From Candidatus Taylorbacteria bacterium (lineage in GTDB: Bacteria > Patescibacteriota > Minisyncoccia > Phycocordibacterales > HO2-43-120): a stretch of 48,285 nucleotides of DNA. A program made the translations under genes and the position numbers. Numbering within the stretch: the first letter of the stretch is position 1; each line of letters starts with the position of its first letter. Shown here in pieces: positions 6,499-14,308 of the stretch. The notes under the pieces were generated by a model that was not told the DNA's origin, ran no database searches, and saw nothing but the letters and a program-made list of their open reading frames with translations. The stretch is taken from assembly GCA_039934295.1 (NCBI GenBank), contig JBDTMN010000009.1, positions 1-48,285 on the forward strand, read 5' to 3'.

Positions 6499-7296
6499 CT
6501 AAATTCCTATATCTACCATCACCGGACAGTGGTCCGACCCAAAAACTTCGGGAAGAATTTCAGCTTTCTTAATTTTACTTTTGAAATTTTCTGAAACCAA
6601 AATGTAGTCAATTCTCCAGCCGACGTTTCGAGCGCGGGCATTTGCAAAATGACTCCACCACGTGTAGAAACCGTTTCCTTTGTGTGAAATCCGAAAGGTG
6701 TCAACGAAACCAGCGTCAAGAAAAGCTTGGAAGCCTTCGCGCTCTTCTTTGGTAAATCCCTTTAACCCCTCGTTTTCTTTCGGCCGAGCAAGATCGTCCG
6801 AGGTGTGCGCAACATTTAAGTCTCCACAAAAAATGACGGGCTTCTTTTTTTCCAGTGCTTTGCAGTAAGCAAGAAATGCTGGGTCCCAGTGTTTTTCCCG
6901 AAGGGGAATCCGACTTAAGTCATCTTTGGCGTTCGGGGTATAAACGGTAACAACATAAAACTTTTCAAACTCCACGGCAATAACGCGCCCCTCGGCAGTG
7001 GGGTCGCCGTACTTGTCGGCAACCAAGCCAAATTTGTCCGAAATTTTTGCAGGCAATCCGTTTGCAATCGAAAGTGGTTTGACCTTGGTGAAAATTGCCG
7101 TCCCGGAGTAACCTTTTTTTACCGCAGAATTCCAATACTCTTCATATTCCGGCAAGTCAATCACTGCTTGGCCTTTCTCGGCTTTGGTTTCCTGCAGGCA
7201 TAAAACATCCGGCTTGTATTTTTGCACAAACGGCAGAAAATTACCCTTTTTCACAACCGCCCGTATTCCATTTACATTCCAGGAAATTATTTTCAT
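6499..7296 (-). CDS. xth: exodeoxyribonuclease III (AP endonuclease)
   Basis: A 265-aa enzyme of the ExoIII/APE1 endonuclease-exonuclease-phosphatase family, which cuts DNA 5' of abasic sites in base-excision repair. Motifs are the N-terminal MKIISWNVNGIRA, the metal-binding Glu in LCLQETKA, the catalytic VVTVYTPNA with GDLNVAH, and the C-terminal WRIDYILVS and GSDHCPV (active-site Asp-His). Length is normal. It pairs functionally with the MutY-like glycosylase at 890-1729. The start ATG 7296 overlaps the stop of the upstream MazF-like gene by 4 bp (both on the minus strand), suggesting one transcript. Confidence 0.95.
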   Translation of the reverse strand: MKIISWNVNGIRAVVKKGNFLPFVQKYKPDVLCLQETKAEKGQAVIDLPEYEEYWNSAVKKGYSGTAIFTKVKPLSIANGLPAKISDKFGLVADKYGDPTAEGRVIAVEFEKFYVVTVYTPNAKDDLSRIPLREKHWDPAFLAYCKALEKKKPVIFCGDLNVAHTSDDLARPKENEGLKGFTKEEREGFQAFLDAGFVDTFRISHKGNGFYTWWSHFANARARNVGWRIDYILVSENFKSKIKKAEILPEVFGSDHCPVMVDIGI

Positions 7297-7619
7297 AGCT
7301 CAAATAGTTTCTTTAATTTTTTGTCTATTTCTTTATAAAGTGAAGTTTCAACATAACCAAGTTCTCCCAGAATGATTTTCCTTTGAAGAGTGGCGATTTT
7401 ATTCATTTTTATCACTGAATTAACTTTTAGACCGTTGGTTTGCGATGCTACAATAGAAATATCAAAATCTCCGGACTTCTTTTCTTTTTTTGAAGATATG
7501 AACGCAACAACGCAATCTTCTCCCTTTCGAGACACATGAAGAATGAGTGCCGGGCGAACTTTCTGTCCGGAAAGATCCGTAAAAGGAAAGGGTACAAGTA
7601 CTATCGCGCCTTTAAACAT
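7293..7619 (-). CDS. MazF/PemK-type toxin
   Basis: A 108-aa toxin-like protein. The PemK/MazF signature is visible as GAIVLVPFPFTDLSGQKVRPALIL at the start and VIKMNKIATLQ later, where many family members carry the basic and Thr residues of the RNase site. Members cut mRNA at short motifs and are neutralised by a small antitoxin. The antitoxin-like gene lies upstream, overlapping by 8 bp, the normal antitoxin-toxin order. The toxin is followed with a 4-bp overlap by the ExoIII gene, which is an unusual housekeeping neighbour for a toxin. Confidence 0.85.
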   Translation of the reverse strand: MFKGAIVLVPFPFTDLSGQKVRPALILHVSRKGEDCVVAFISSKKEKKSGDFDISIVASQTNGLKVNSVIKMNKIATLQRKIILGELGYVETSLYKEIDKKLKKLFEL

Positions 7620-7863
7620 ATTTCTTTTTTAGATCAGATATAGAATAAATATCTGGCTCATTTTTAAGAAAATCGAAGCTCGCAGAATATGCATTGATAT
7701 TAGTGATTTCATTCATTCCGCTGTTGTATGTGTCGGGAAAGGGTATGAGGAGCGCGTCTATGGAATCACGTCTGCCGATTGCGACAACTTCCCCTAAGTA
7801 TTTAACCCTGTTCACGATATCCCCGATATTTTTTCTAGCATTTGTTGTAGTAACTATTTTCAT
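7612..7863 (-). CDS. Phd/YefM-type antitoxin
   Basis: An 83-aa protein whose N-terminus (MKIVTTTNARKNIGDIVNRV then KYLGEVVAIGRR) follows the Phd/YefM pattern of a short DNA-binding dimerisation fold. The C-terminal half (FDFLKNEPDIYSISDLKKKY) would be the toxin-binding tail. I chose ATG 7863 over the in-frame upstream Met at 7914 because the family begins here and a complete promoter lies between the two. The promoter overlaps an inverted repeat, consistent with the autoregulation usual for this family. Phd-type antitoxins paired with MazF-type toxins are less common than MazE pairs. Confidence 0.75.
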   Translation of the reverse strand: MKIVTTTNARKNIGDIVNRVKYLGEVVAIGRRDSIDALLIPFPDTYNSGMNEITNINAYSASFDFLKNEPDIYSISDLKKKYV

Positions 7864-7899
7864 ATGTACATATTGTACACAAAGTAGGGAATGAGTCAA
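7864..7899 (-). promoter_or_regulatory. promoter and candidate operator of the toxin-antitoxin operon
   Basis: On the minus strand, TTGACT (7899-7894), a 16-nt spacer and TACAAT (7877-7872) form a strong sigma-70-like promoter. The antitoxin ATG follows 8 nt after the -10, so the mRNA would be leaderless or nearly so. An inverted repeat TGTAC-ATATT-GTACA overlaps the -10 and start region, a plausible autorepressor operator. Confidence 0.7.
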
Positions 7900-7945
7900 A
7901 TGGATAGTCATCATATTCTAAAATCTATCATCAATAATCCATATT

Positions 7946-8860
7946 CTACCCTTTACTGTTGTGAAACTTCTTATGAATTTCTTTCAAATGTATGTCGGTA
8001 ACGTGAGTATAAATCTGGGTGGTGCCAATATGAGCATGACCCAAAAGCATTTGAACGGAACGCAGGTCCGCGCCGTTTGAAAGCAGGTCCGTTGCAAAGC
8101 AATGGCGAATCACGTGCGGTGTAACCCTTTTGGAAATTCCTGCTTTGATGGCACAGTATTTCACGATACGCTCCACCGAGCGTTTGTCGAGCGCCATATC
8201 GCCTTTGGGAGTTTTCTCGATGTTTAATCTTACAAAAAGAGCGTCGTCAACATCCGCGCGCTTATCAAGATATTTCTTGATGGCTGATTTCGCCTCGGGT
8301 GAAAGAAAAACGACCCTGACCTTCTCGCCCTTGCCCCGAATAGAAAACTCATCAATCGAAAGGTCAAGGTCGCGCGATAGGGAACAGAGTTCGGAAACAC
8401 GCAAACCCGTGGAAAAAAGCAACTCCAAAATCGCCCGATCCCGCAATGATTTCAAATCAGACCCGTCGGGGGCATTCAAAAGACGACTGAGTTCCTCTTT
8501 GGTAATGAGGTCAAGCTGACGTTCTCCGACCTTGGCGAGCTCGATGGTTTCAGGCGACAGTGACTCCACCCCGCGTTTTGCCAGAAATTTGAGAAAGGAG
8601 CGGAGAGCAATGAGATAATAGTTTTGCGTTTTCTTTTTAAGCGTGTCGCCTTGATTCGAGTTTTTCCAGCCCGGCTGGCGATTGAGCCAGAGGCGAAATT
8701 CGCGGATTACGTCAATCGTAATCTCCTCGGGATTTTTTAACTTTCCATATTCAAAAAAACGCGATAGATAGTGGTCATAATTTTCCACCGTTTTGAGCGA
8801 CCTGCCTTTTTCGATTTCAATATACTCCAAAAATTGCAGTTTTAGTTCATGAAGCTCCAT
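7946..8860 (-). CDS. Xer-family tyrosine recombinase
   Basis: A 304-aa site-specific recombinase. The N-terminal SAM-like DNA-binding domain (about 1-110) contains KGRSLKTVENYDHYLSRFF. The catalytic domain shows the Arg in STGLRVSELCSL, the HxxR motif in TPHVIRHCFATDL, and LGHAHIGTTQIYTHV with the second His and nucleophilic Tyr. The catalytic set appears complete. Length and architecture match chromosome-dimer-resolving XerC/XerD/XerA; CPR genomes often carry a single such enzyme. Its start codon lies inside one arm of a 22-bp inverted repeat (8859-8992), so autoregulation or local inversion should be considered. Confidence 0.9.
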   Translation of the reverse strand: MELHELKLQFLEYIEIEKGRSLKTVENYDHYLSRFFEYGKLKNPEEITIDVIREFRLWLNRQPGWKNSNQGDTLKKKTQNYYLIALRSFLKFLAKRGVESLSPETIELAKVGERQLDLITKEELSRLLNAPDGSDLKSLRDRAILELLFSTGLRVSELCSLSRDLDLSIDEFSIRGKGEKVRVVFLSPEAKSAIKKYLDKRADVDDALFVRLNIEKTPKGDMALDKRSVERIVKYCAIKAGISKRVTPHVIRHCFATDLLSNGADLRSVQMLLGHAHIGTTQIYTHVTDIHLKEIHKKFHNSKG

Positions 8861-8992
8861 CCCGTAGTAGAAAATGACATCGCTCTTTTGGAGCTTCTGT
8901 CATCGTCTCACAATTATTTAGTAACGTAACTCCATTCAGCACGCCGTTTCCAAAGTAATACTGTACTTCAATGTCATTTTTCACTACGGGAT
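8859..8992. repeat. 22-bp inverted repeat flanking 90 bp at the xer start
   Basis: The left arm 8859-8880 (ATCCCGTAGTAGAAAATGAC…) and right arm 8971-8992 are inverted copies with about 20 of 22 positions matching. The left arm includes the start codon of the recombinase gene. The 90-bp interior has no ORF and no clear promoter. Confidence 0.75.
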
Positions 8993-9080
8993 CCATAAAG
9001 TGCAGTATACCATGTCGCACAATATTGAGTGCAGTGATATTGAATCAAGGTCCCTCTAACGAAAAGATGCGGAAAAAAGG

Positions 9081-9109
9081 TTGCAAAAAATAGAGTTTTG
9101 TGATACTAT
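9081..9109 (+). promoter_or_regulatory. promoter of rpsO
   Basis: TTGCAA (9081-9086), 17-nt spacer, TACTAT (9104-9109). The rpsO ATG is at 9120, only 10 nt beyond the -10, so the transcript would have a leader of just a few bases and no Shine-Dalgarno sequence. Confidence 0.7.
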
Positions 9110-9119
9110 GTATGCCACT

Positions 9120-9389
9120 ATGTTAACCAGAACAAAAAAGCAAAAAACAATCAAGGAAGCGAGAGTTCATGACAAAGACACCGGTTCGCCCGAAGTGCAG
9201 ATAAGCATTTTGACGAAACGGATAGATGAGCTTGCAAAACATCTGAAAAAAAACAGCAAGGACAAGCACTCACGAAGAGGGCTCTTACAGATGGTTGCCG
9301 ACAGGCAGACTCATATGAAGTATCTCGCAAAAAAAAGCACACGAAGATACAACTCAATGATCGCGAAACTCGATTTGAAGAAGAAGTAA
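9120..9389 (+). CDS. rpsO: 30S ribosomal protein S15
   Basis: An 89-aa protein, the standard S15 length, that binds the central domain of 16S rRNA early in 30S assembly. Signature segments are DTGSPEVQISILTKRIDELA, then HLKKNSKDKHSRRGLLQMV and RRKYL-like KYLAKKSTRRYNSMIAKL. I chose ATG 9120 rather than the in-frame ORF start at 9081 because it gives the canonical length and because the upstream extension would start inside the -35 box. It is followed by a perfect hairpin, a structured element and then pnp about 1.6 kb on, a spread-out version of the classical rpsO-pnp linkage. Confidence 0.97.
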   Translation: MLTRTKKQKTIKEARVHDKDTGSPEVQISILTKRIDELAKHLKKNSKDKHSRRGLLQMVADRQTHMKYLAKKSTRRYNSMIAKLDLKKK

Positions 9390-9424
9390 TTAAATGTCTC
9401 GAGAGTTATCTCGAGACATTTAAT
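9389..9424 (+). terminator. perfect 16-bp hairpin at the rpsO stop
   Basis: The stem begins on the last base of the stop codon (ATTAAATGTCTCGAGA), loop GTTA, perfect complement. There is no T-run, so it may be an mRNA-stabilising or processing hairpin as much as a terminator. Confidence 0.65.
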
Positions 9425-9630
9425 AAATCCGCAGAATTCCCCACAGCTCTGCTGTGGGGATGAATGCGGAGTTTGGGGAAGGGGGTCGGGGAAACGGGAG
9501 TTTCCCCGTGGCGGAAAGTAGCGAGTCTGCGAGCGTTGAGAACCGAGGGGTTCTCAAAATAAAATGCGCTCGCCGAATACCCGCTAGCTCTGCTACGGGG
9601 ATAGGACGAGCGCTATTTTATTTATGAGCT
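9425..9630 (+). ncRNA. multi-hairpin region after rpsO, incl. two-hairpin element copy 2
   Basis: No ORF is seen. Successive hairpins are: TCCGCA…TGCGGA enclosing CCCCACAGC-TCT-GCTGTGGGG (9428-9470); CGGGGAAAC-GGGA-GTTTCCCCG (9487-9508); TGAGAACC-GAGG-GGTTCTCA (9537-9556); and an outer stem AAAAT-GCGCTCG / CGAGCGC-TATTTT (about 9560-9620). The 9475-9560 part is homologous to 1946-2025 with compensatory changes. It may be a 3'-UTR or processing structure, a small RNA or a repeat. Confidence 0.55.
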
Positions 9631-9680
9631 CTATTCTGTTATAGTTAGGGTAGTTTTTTTAAAAATCGGTTTTTAATTTA

Positions 9681-9715
9681 AAAGCTAAAAGCTAACACCT
9701 AATAGCTAGAAGCTT
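9681..9715. repeat. AGCTAAWAGCT word array, one-sided (F2)
   Basis: A run of AGCTAAAAGCTAACACCTAA-type words lies immediately upstream of the NYN gene (ATG 9722). No inverted partner is visible nearby. Confidence 0.6.
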
Positions 9716-9721
9716 ATTTTT

Positions 9722-10279
9722 ATGACAGTAATCAAACATAAAGAACAAAAAGTCGGTATTTTTATTGATACGCAAAACCTTTACCATAGCGCGAAGAATC
9801 TCTATGGCGCGAAAGTGAACTTCGGCCAGATTGTAAAAGACGCGCTCGCGGGACGAATTCTTATTCGAGCCGTCGCCTATGTAATCACCACGGAGTCCGG
9901 AGAGGAAAGGGGATTTTTCGATGCGCTTGAGAAGGTGGGAATCGAGACAAAAACGAAAGACCTTCAGATTTTCTCGGGGGGAAGCAAAAAAGCGGACTGG
10001 GATGTGGGGCTCGCCGTAGACACGATTAAAATGGCGCCCAAACTTGATGCGGTAATCTTGGCTTCCGGCGATGGCGACTTCGTGCCTCTGGTTGAATATC
10101 TGAAAAACGAAGGATGCCAGGTGGAAGTGATCACTTTCGGACGCTCCACTTCGGCAAAACTCAAAGAAGTCGCGGACGACTTCATCGACCTCGACCAAAA
10201 TCCGCGAAAATATCTCTTGGGCGGACCGTCCTATCGAAGAACTCCCCCTCAAAGACCAGAGACGCAGGAAAAAAAGTAG
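9722..10279 (+). CDS. NYN domain (LabA/DUF88-like) putative ribonuclease
   Basis: A 185-aa NYN-domain protein of the PIN-like nuclease fold. The conserved acidic residues appear in GIFIDTQNLYH, KKADWDVGLAVDTI and ILASGDGDFVPLV, followed by GCQVEVITFG. Family members (LabA, vertebrate NYN) are metal-dependent RNases or RNA-associated proteins; the target here is unknown. The C-terminal about 20 residues are polar and Pro-rich. Its position between rpsO and pnp suggests an RNA-metabolism context. An F2 repeat array lies directly upstream and a bidirectional terminator follows. Confidence 0.8.
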   Translation: MTVIKHKEQKVGIFIDTQNLYHSAKNLYGAKVNFGQIVKDALAGRILIRAVAYVITTESGEERGFFDALEKVGIETKTKDLQIFSGGSKKADWDVGLAVDTIKMAPKLDAVILASGDGDFVPLVEYLKNEGCQVEVITFGRSTSAKLKEVADDFIDLDQNPRKYLLGGPSYRRTPPQRPETQEKK

Positions 10280-10321
10280 GGGAGAAAGAATATGGAAGAG
10301 GATAAGAGAAATTAAAAAAAG

Positions 10322-10347
10322 AGCCGAGAGGAAATCTCGGCTTTTAT
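10322..10347. terminator. bidirectional terminator
   Basis: An 8-bp stem AGCCGAGA / TCTCGGCT with loop GGAAA is flanked by TTTTATT on one side and an A-run on the other. It separates the convergent NYN gene and the zinc-ribbon-like gene. Confidence 0.8.
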
Positions 10348-10673
10348 TGTTTCTCTCGGAGCGCTGACTGCCACCGACTGTTTTGAGCAATGTATCCTAG
10401 AACAGTAGGAGTAGTGAGAGGGACCCCGAAATGTCCTCCGCAATGTTTGCAACAGAGAACCGCAATTCCCACATATTTGCCAATTGGGGACGTCGTAAAA
10501 CCGATTACGGCATCAAACCAAAGCATAGCGCCTCGTTGTGCACAGTCTATCATACAACCGTAGGAGAACTGCAAACAGAGAGGGCATGTGTAACTGGAAT
10601 CTGTAAGAGGCAGAGTCCTCTCCGCTTGAACGCCCCAGTCGAAAGAAGGCTCGTCTCTTGAATCGGTGTTCAT
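10344..10673 (-). CDS. hypothetical cysteine-rich (zinc-ribbon-like) protein
   Basis: A 109-aa protein not recognised as a named family. It contains two cysteine knuckles, CPLC and CCKHCGGHFG, plus further Cys in YGCMIDC, so it probably binds zinc. It has no clear membrane helix; the central GIAVLCC stretch is short. A good promoter (10703-10730) and a shared terminator directly at its end support a real monocistronic gene. Function unknown; a nucleic-acid-binding or small redox/metal protein are options. Confidence 0.55.
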   Translation of the reverse strand: MNTDSRDEPSFDWGVQAERTLPLTDSSYTCPLCLQFSYGCMIDCAQRGAMLWFDAVIGFTTSPIGKYVGIAVLCCKHCGGHFGVPLTTPTVLGYIAQNSRWQSALREKQ

Positions 10674-10702
10674 AGTTTTTTTATTTTTGCTGTTCCACGA
10701 TT

Positions 10703-10730
10703 AGTATAACAGAGCGTCCCACCGAAACAA
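10703..10730 (-). promoter_or_regulatory. promoter of the zinc-ribbon-like gene
   Basis: On the minus strand TTGTTT (10730-10725), 16-nt spacer, TATACT (10708-10703). The start codon follows 29 nt downstream. Confidence 0.55.
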
Positions 10731-10859
10731 TATTGAAGCTGGCAAAAAAAAAGTTTTCTGATAAACTGAATTCATTATTCATTATGAGGTCTTCAAATAG
10801 ATAGATTTCTCTCGAAATCTAGAATTTGGAGATCTCTATTTTAAGCAATTTCTAATTCC

Positions 10860-10945
10860 TAATTAATGACAAAATCTGATTTTGTCATCCCCGCAAAAGC
10901 GGGAATCTAGGTTAATCTGGTCCCCGCATCAGCGGGGATGACAGA
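10860..10945. repeat. palindromic repeats upstream of pnp
   Basis: GACAAAATC / GATTTTGTC is followed by CCCGC-AAAA-GCGGG and CCCCGCATCAGCGGGGATGACA hairpins, a common dispersed intergenic palindrome type (similar sequence at 6468-6490). No gene is seen in 10740-10972. The purine-rich GAGGGAGGAAG at 10944-10954 is too far from the pnp ATG for a normal ribosome-binding site. Confidence 0.55.
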
Positions 10946-10972
10946 GGGAGGAAGAATTGCTCGCATAATTGT

Positions 10973-13084
10973 ATGGAGAAAAAGCATTATTCTATTCAAG
11001 TCGGAGGAAAAACATTGACCGCAGAGTTTACTGACCTCGCGGAGCAGGCGCACGGCTCGGTTTTGTTAAAATACGGTAATACCGTTGTGTTGGCGACAGC
11101 CGTAATGGCAAAGCACGCCAAAGAAGGTGGCGACTACTTTCCGCTCACTGTCGAATATGAGGAGAAGTTTTACGCCACGGGAAAAATTTTAGGCTCCCGA
11201 TTTGTAAGAAGAGAAGGAAGACCCTCGGATGAAGCGGTTCTCTCGGGAAGAATTGTGGACAGAACCATCCGGCCATTGTTCCCACAATACATGCGGAATG
11301 ACGTGCAGGTCATCATCACTATCCTCTCCATTGAAGAGGACGACCCGGATGTAATCGGAGTGCTCGCGGCATCGCTTGCCTTGGGTACTTCTCACATTCC
11401 ATGGAACGGCCCCGTTTCGGCGATCCGAATCGGCAAAATTAAAGACAATGACAATTGGATTATCAACCCGACCTATGTTTTAAGGGAAAATCCGGAGGCG
11501 GAATTCGAACTCGTTGCATGCGGGAAAGACGGGAACATAAACATGATCGAGCTTTCGGGAGATGAAGCTCTTGAAAGCACTATCGTCCTCGCTCTCAAGG
11601 AAGCTTCTAAGGAAATAGAACTTCTGCAGGAGTTTCAGAATAAAATAATAAAGGAAATCGGAAAGAAAAAAAGAGTTATCCTGAAACCTGAAACTTCAGA
11701 AAACATCATCTCGCTTTTCAAAGAAAAAATAAAGCCGGAGCTCTCCAAGATTGTCATGAGCGGACCGGGGTCAGGGAGGATTGGCGATTTAAAGGACGAA
11801 TGGGTGGCTCTTTTGGAAAAAACATATCCGGAAGAAAGCGCGTCAATGGCAGAACAATACTTTGAGGAAGAAGTGAATAATTTTATTCATACGGAAGCGA
11901 TTGAAAACGGCAAGAGACCGGACGGCCGTGGATTCGACGAAATCCGTCCGCTCTTCGCTCAAGCCGGCGGAATTTCTCCCATTCTCCACGGGTCGGGCAT
12001 TTTTTACCGAGGAGGAACCCATATTCTTTCGGCGCTGACCTTAGGAGGCCCCGGGGATTCGCAAGTCATCGAGGGAATGGAAGTGGAAGCGAAGAAACGC
12101 TTTATGCATCACTACAATTTTCCGCCTTTCTCCGTTGGCGAGACGGGACGCGTAGGCGGAATGAACAGAAGAATGATCGGTCATGGCGCACTTGCGGAGA
12201 AAGCCCTACACCCCATGATTCCTTCTAAAGAAACGTTTCCTTACACTATTCGCATCGTATCCGAAGCCCTGGCCTCCAACGGTTCCACCTCGATGGGCTC
12301 CGTGTGCGCCTCGACGCTCGCGCTTATGGACGCGGGTGTGCCTCTGAAGCGCCCGGTTGCAGGAATTGCGTCTGGACTTATGCTCAAAGACACAGAAAAT
12401 TACAAAATCCTCACCGATATACAGGGTCCGGAAGATCATCACGGCGATATGGACTTTAAAGTGGCGGGAACATCGGAAGGGGTGACCGCAATTCAAATGG
12501 ACGTCAAAGTTGGCGGCATTCCCGTCACAATTTTGGAGAAAGCTTTCGAAAAGGCAAAAGTCGCCCGAATCTTCATCCTTTCAAAAATGAAAGAAGTGAT
12601 CGCCGAACCAAGAAAAGACATCTCGCCCCGAGCGCCGAAAATCCTCATCCTGAAAGTAAAAATTGACCAGATCGGGCTTGTCATCGGGCCGGGAGGAAAG
12701 ACGATAAACGGCATCAAGGACAAAACCGCCGTCGAAGAAATCACTATCGAAGAAGACGGCACTATTTTCATTACGGGCAAAAACGGGAGCGCGGAGAAGG
12801 CATTCCAAATCATTTCCGAGATGACCCGCGAATACAAGGCAGGGGAGCGTTTCGAAGGCGAAGTTGTTAAAATTCTCGACTTTGGAGCATTCGTGCGCAT
12901 CGGCGCAAACGCGGAAGGTCTTGTGCATATTTCGGAAATCGCTCCGTTTCGGGTTGACCGAATCGAAAAATACTTGAAAGAGGGCCAGAAAGTCCCCGTG
13001 ATTGTAAAGGAAATCGACGAAAAGAAAAGAATCAATCTTTCAATCAAAGCGGCAGACCCCAATTTCATTTTGGAGAAAAAATAA
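10973..13084 (+). CDS. pnp: polyribonucleotide nucleotidyltransferase (PNPase)
   Basis: A 703-aa phosphorolytic 3'-5' exoribonuclease. Two RNase PH domains are visible (first about 10-220 with GNTVVLATAV and EYEEKFYATGKI; second about 310-540 with RPDGRGFDEIRPL, TLGGPGDSQ, FPPFSVGETGRVGGMNRR and the metal-binding IQGPEDHHGDMDFKVAG). A KH domain follows (IGLVIGPGGKTINGI) and then an S1 domain (GERFEGEVVKILDFGAFVRI). Length is standard. The enzyme degrades mRNA and processes tRNA ends. The last nine codons form one arm of a perfect inverted repeat whose other arm lies just past the stop. Confidence 0.98.
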   Translation: MEKKHYSIQVGGKTLTAEFTDLAEQAHGSVLLKYGNTVVLATAVMAKHAKEGGDYFPLTVEYEEKFYATGKILGSRFVRREGRPSDEAVLSGRIVDRTIRPLFPQYMRNDVQVIITILSIEEDDPDVIGVLAASLALGTSHIPWNGPVSAIRIGKIKDNDNWIINPTYVLRENPEAEFELVACGKDGNINMIELSGDEALESTIVLALKEASKEIELLQEFQNKIIKEIGKKKRVILKPETSENIISLFKEKIKPELSKIVMSGPGSGRIGDLKDEWVALLEKTYPEESASMAEQYFEEEVNNFIHTEAIENGKRPDGRGFDEIRPLFAQAGGISPILHGSGIFYRGGTHILSALTLGGPGDSQVIEGMEVEAKKRFMHHYNFPPFSVGETGRVGGMNRRMIGHGALAEKALHPMIPSKETFPYTIRIVSEALASNGSTSMGSVCASTLALMDAGVPLKRPVAGIASGLMLKDTENYKILTDIQGPEDHHGDMDFKVAGTSEGVTAIQMDVKVGGIPVTILEKAFEKAKVARIFILSKMKEVIAEPRKDISPRAPKILILKVKIDQIGLVIGPGGKTINGIKDKTAVEEITIEEDGTIFITGKNGSAEKAFQIISEMTREYKAGERFEGEVVKILDFGAFVRIGANAEGLVHISEIAPFRVDRIEKYLKEGQKVPVIVKEIDEKKRINLSIKAADPNFILEKK

Positions 13085-13098
13085 AATTGGGGTCTGCC
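13051..13098 (+). terminator. terminator-like inverted repeat spanning the pnp stop
   Basis: A perfect 15-bp inverted repeat, GGCAGACCCCAATTT (13051-13065, inside pnp) and its complement (13084-13098, after the stop), with an 18-nt loop. The downstream arm is an inverted copy of the gene's own 3' end. No T-run follows. Confidence 0.65.
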
Positions 13099-13104
13099 CG
13101 CGTG

Positions 13105-13133
13105 TTACATATTGCAAAATTGCATAGTATAAT
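13105..13133 (+). promoter_or_regulatory. promoter of the 13164 gene
   Basis: TTACAT (13105-13110), 17-nt spacer, TATAAT (13128-13133). The expected transcription start near 13140 gives a leader of about 24 nt. Confidence 0.65.
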
Positions 13134-13163
13134 AATGGAATAATCAATTACTCGTAACACACG

Positions 13164-14306
13164 ATGGAAAACAAAGACCCTAACAATCAATATCTAAGCG
13201 AGGCTCAAAAAATAGCTTCCATTCGAACGCTCGAAAGCGATATTGCAAGAGCGAAAGAAGAAAAAGATGCCGGAGGTGAAATTACCGACTTGCAACCGAA
13301 CACAGAAATCCCTGTCCCGCCTCCAACGCCTCTTCCTCAAATACCTCAAAAAAAAGAGCTCCCTCCGGAGCCCCCGCAAGATAATCCCTTTGTGCGTTCA
13401 GATCTTCTGCCTTTCAAAGACGGTGAGGCGCCGGAGAATCCAAAGAAACTGCAATTTGAAGTGAGTCCGCTTCGCACGTACACAAACGACGTGGCGCAGG
13501 CGGTTCAGTCGGGAAACACCTCGCTCATCCAGATTGCGGTAGCGGAACAAAAAGAAAAAGAGCAAGACCGAATAGTGGAAAAAGCCGGAAAAAGCCGTAC
13601 CCACAAAAATGTTTTCTTGATAGTGGCAAGCTTAATAATGCTCTCCCTTGGAGCGGGCATTTTGTACTATGGAATCTTCTTAAAAAAACCGGACGAACCC
13701 ATCGTCAGTCCCGTAAAAATTGAACTCATCAATTCCGAAAGTCAGAAAGAAATCACTTTCAACGGAGACCGTGAAAAGCTCCTTTTGGATCTTGAAAAGG
13801 AGATGAGCGCGGTGCTCGCCACCTCATCTGTCCGAATACTAAAAGTGATAGACTCGACAACGGCCAAAATGATTCCTGCCCCACAATTTCTGTCCCTCAT
13901 CGCTCCAAACGTGCCGTCATACCTCGCCCGCTCCTTGAACCCGGAATTTGCCCTCGGCATTTACTTCAATCAGAAGTCGAGACCATTCCTTATATTCAAA
14001 ATAGACTCCTACGAAAACACCTTTGGCGGGATGCTCAAATGGGAAGAAAATATTTCGGGTGATTTAGGAAGACTGTTTTTAACTCTGGACAATCAGAATC
14101 AATCTAATCTGGAAGTAGGTCTCGCGGGGAGCGTCTTCAAGGACAGCGTAATTAAAAATCAAGATATACGGTTCATGACGGGAAAAAACGGCGACGTCAT
14201 TCTCCTCTATGCATTCATAAATAAAGATCTCTTAATCATCACTACGGATCCCACCGTATTGACTGAACTTACCGATAGAATACGGAGAGCGCAGATACTA
14301 AGATAA
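13164..14306 (+). CDS. conserved-looking anchored protein of unknown function
   Basis: A 380-aa protein with a Pro/Glu-rich cytoplasmic N-terminal half (about residues 40-95, with PVPPPTPLPQIPQ), one transmembrane helix (about 150-170, VFLIVASLIMLSLGAGILYYG) and an extracytoplasmic domain of about 200 aa. The outer domain starts after FLKKPDEPIV and has alternating hydrophobic strands (RPFLIFKID, DVILLYAFIN, DLLIITTD). Topology resembles proteins of CPR surface or pilus systems, but I do not recognise the family. It is followed by a TGTAACR repeat unit and then the DksA-like gene. Confidence 0.7.
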   Translation: MENKDPNNQYLSEAQKIASIRTLESDIARAKEEKDAGGEITDLQPNTEIPVPPPTPLPQIPQKKELPPEPPQDNPFVRSDLLPFKDGEAPENPKKLQFEVSPLRTYTNDVAQAVQSGNTSLIQIAVAEQKEKEQDRIVEKAGKSRTHKNVFLIVASLIMLSLGAGILYYGIFLKKPDEPIVSPVKIELINSESQKEITFNGDREKLLLDLEKEMSAVLATSSVRILKVIDSTTAKMIPAPQFLSLIAPNVPSYLARSLNPEFALGIYFNQKSRPFLIFKIDSYENTFGGMLKWEENISGDLGRLFLTLDNQNQSNLEVGLAGSVFKDSVIKNQDIRFMTGKNGDVILLYAFINKDLLIITTDPTVLTELTDRIRRAQILR

Positions 14307-14308
14307 TC

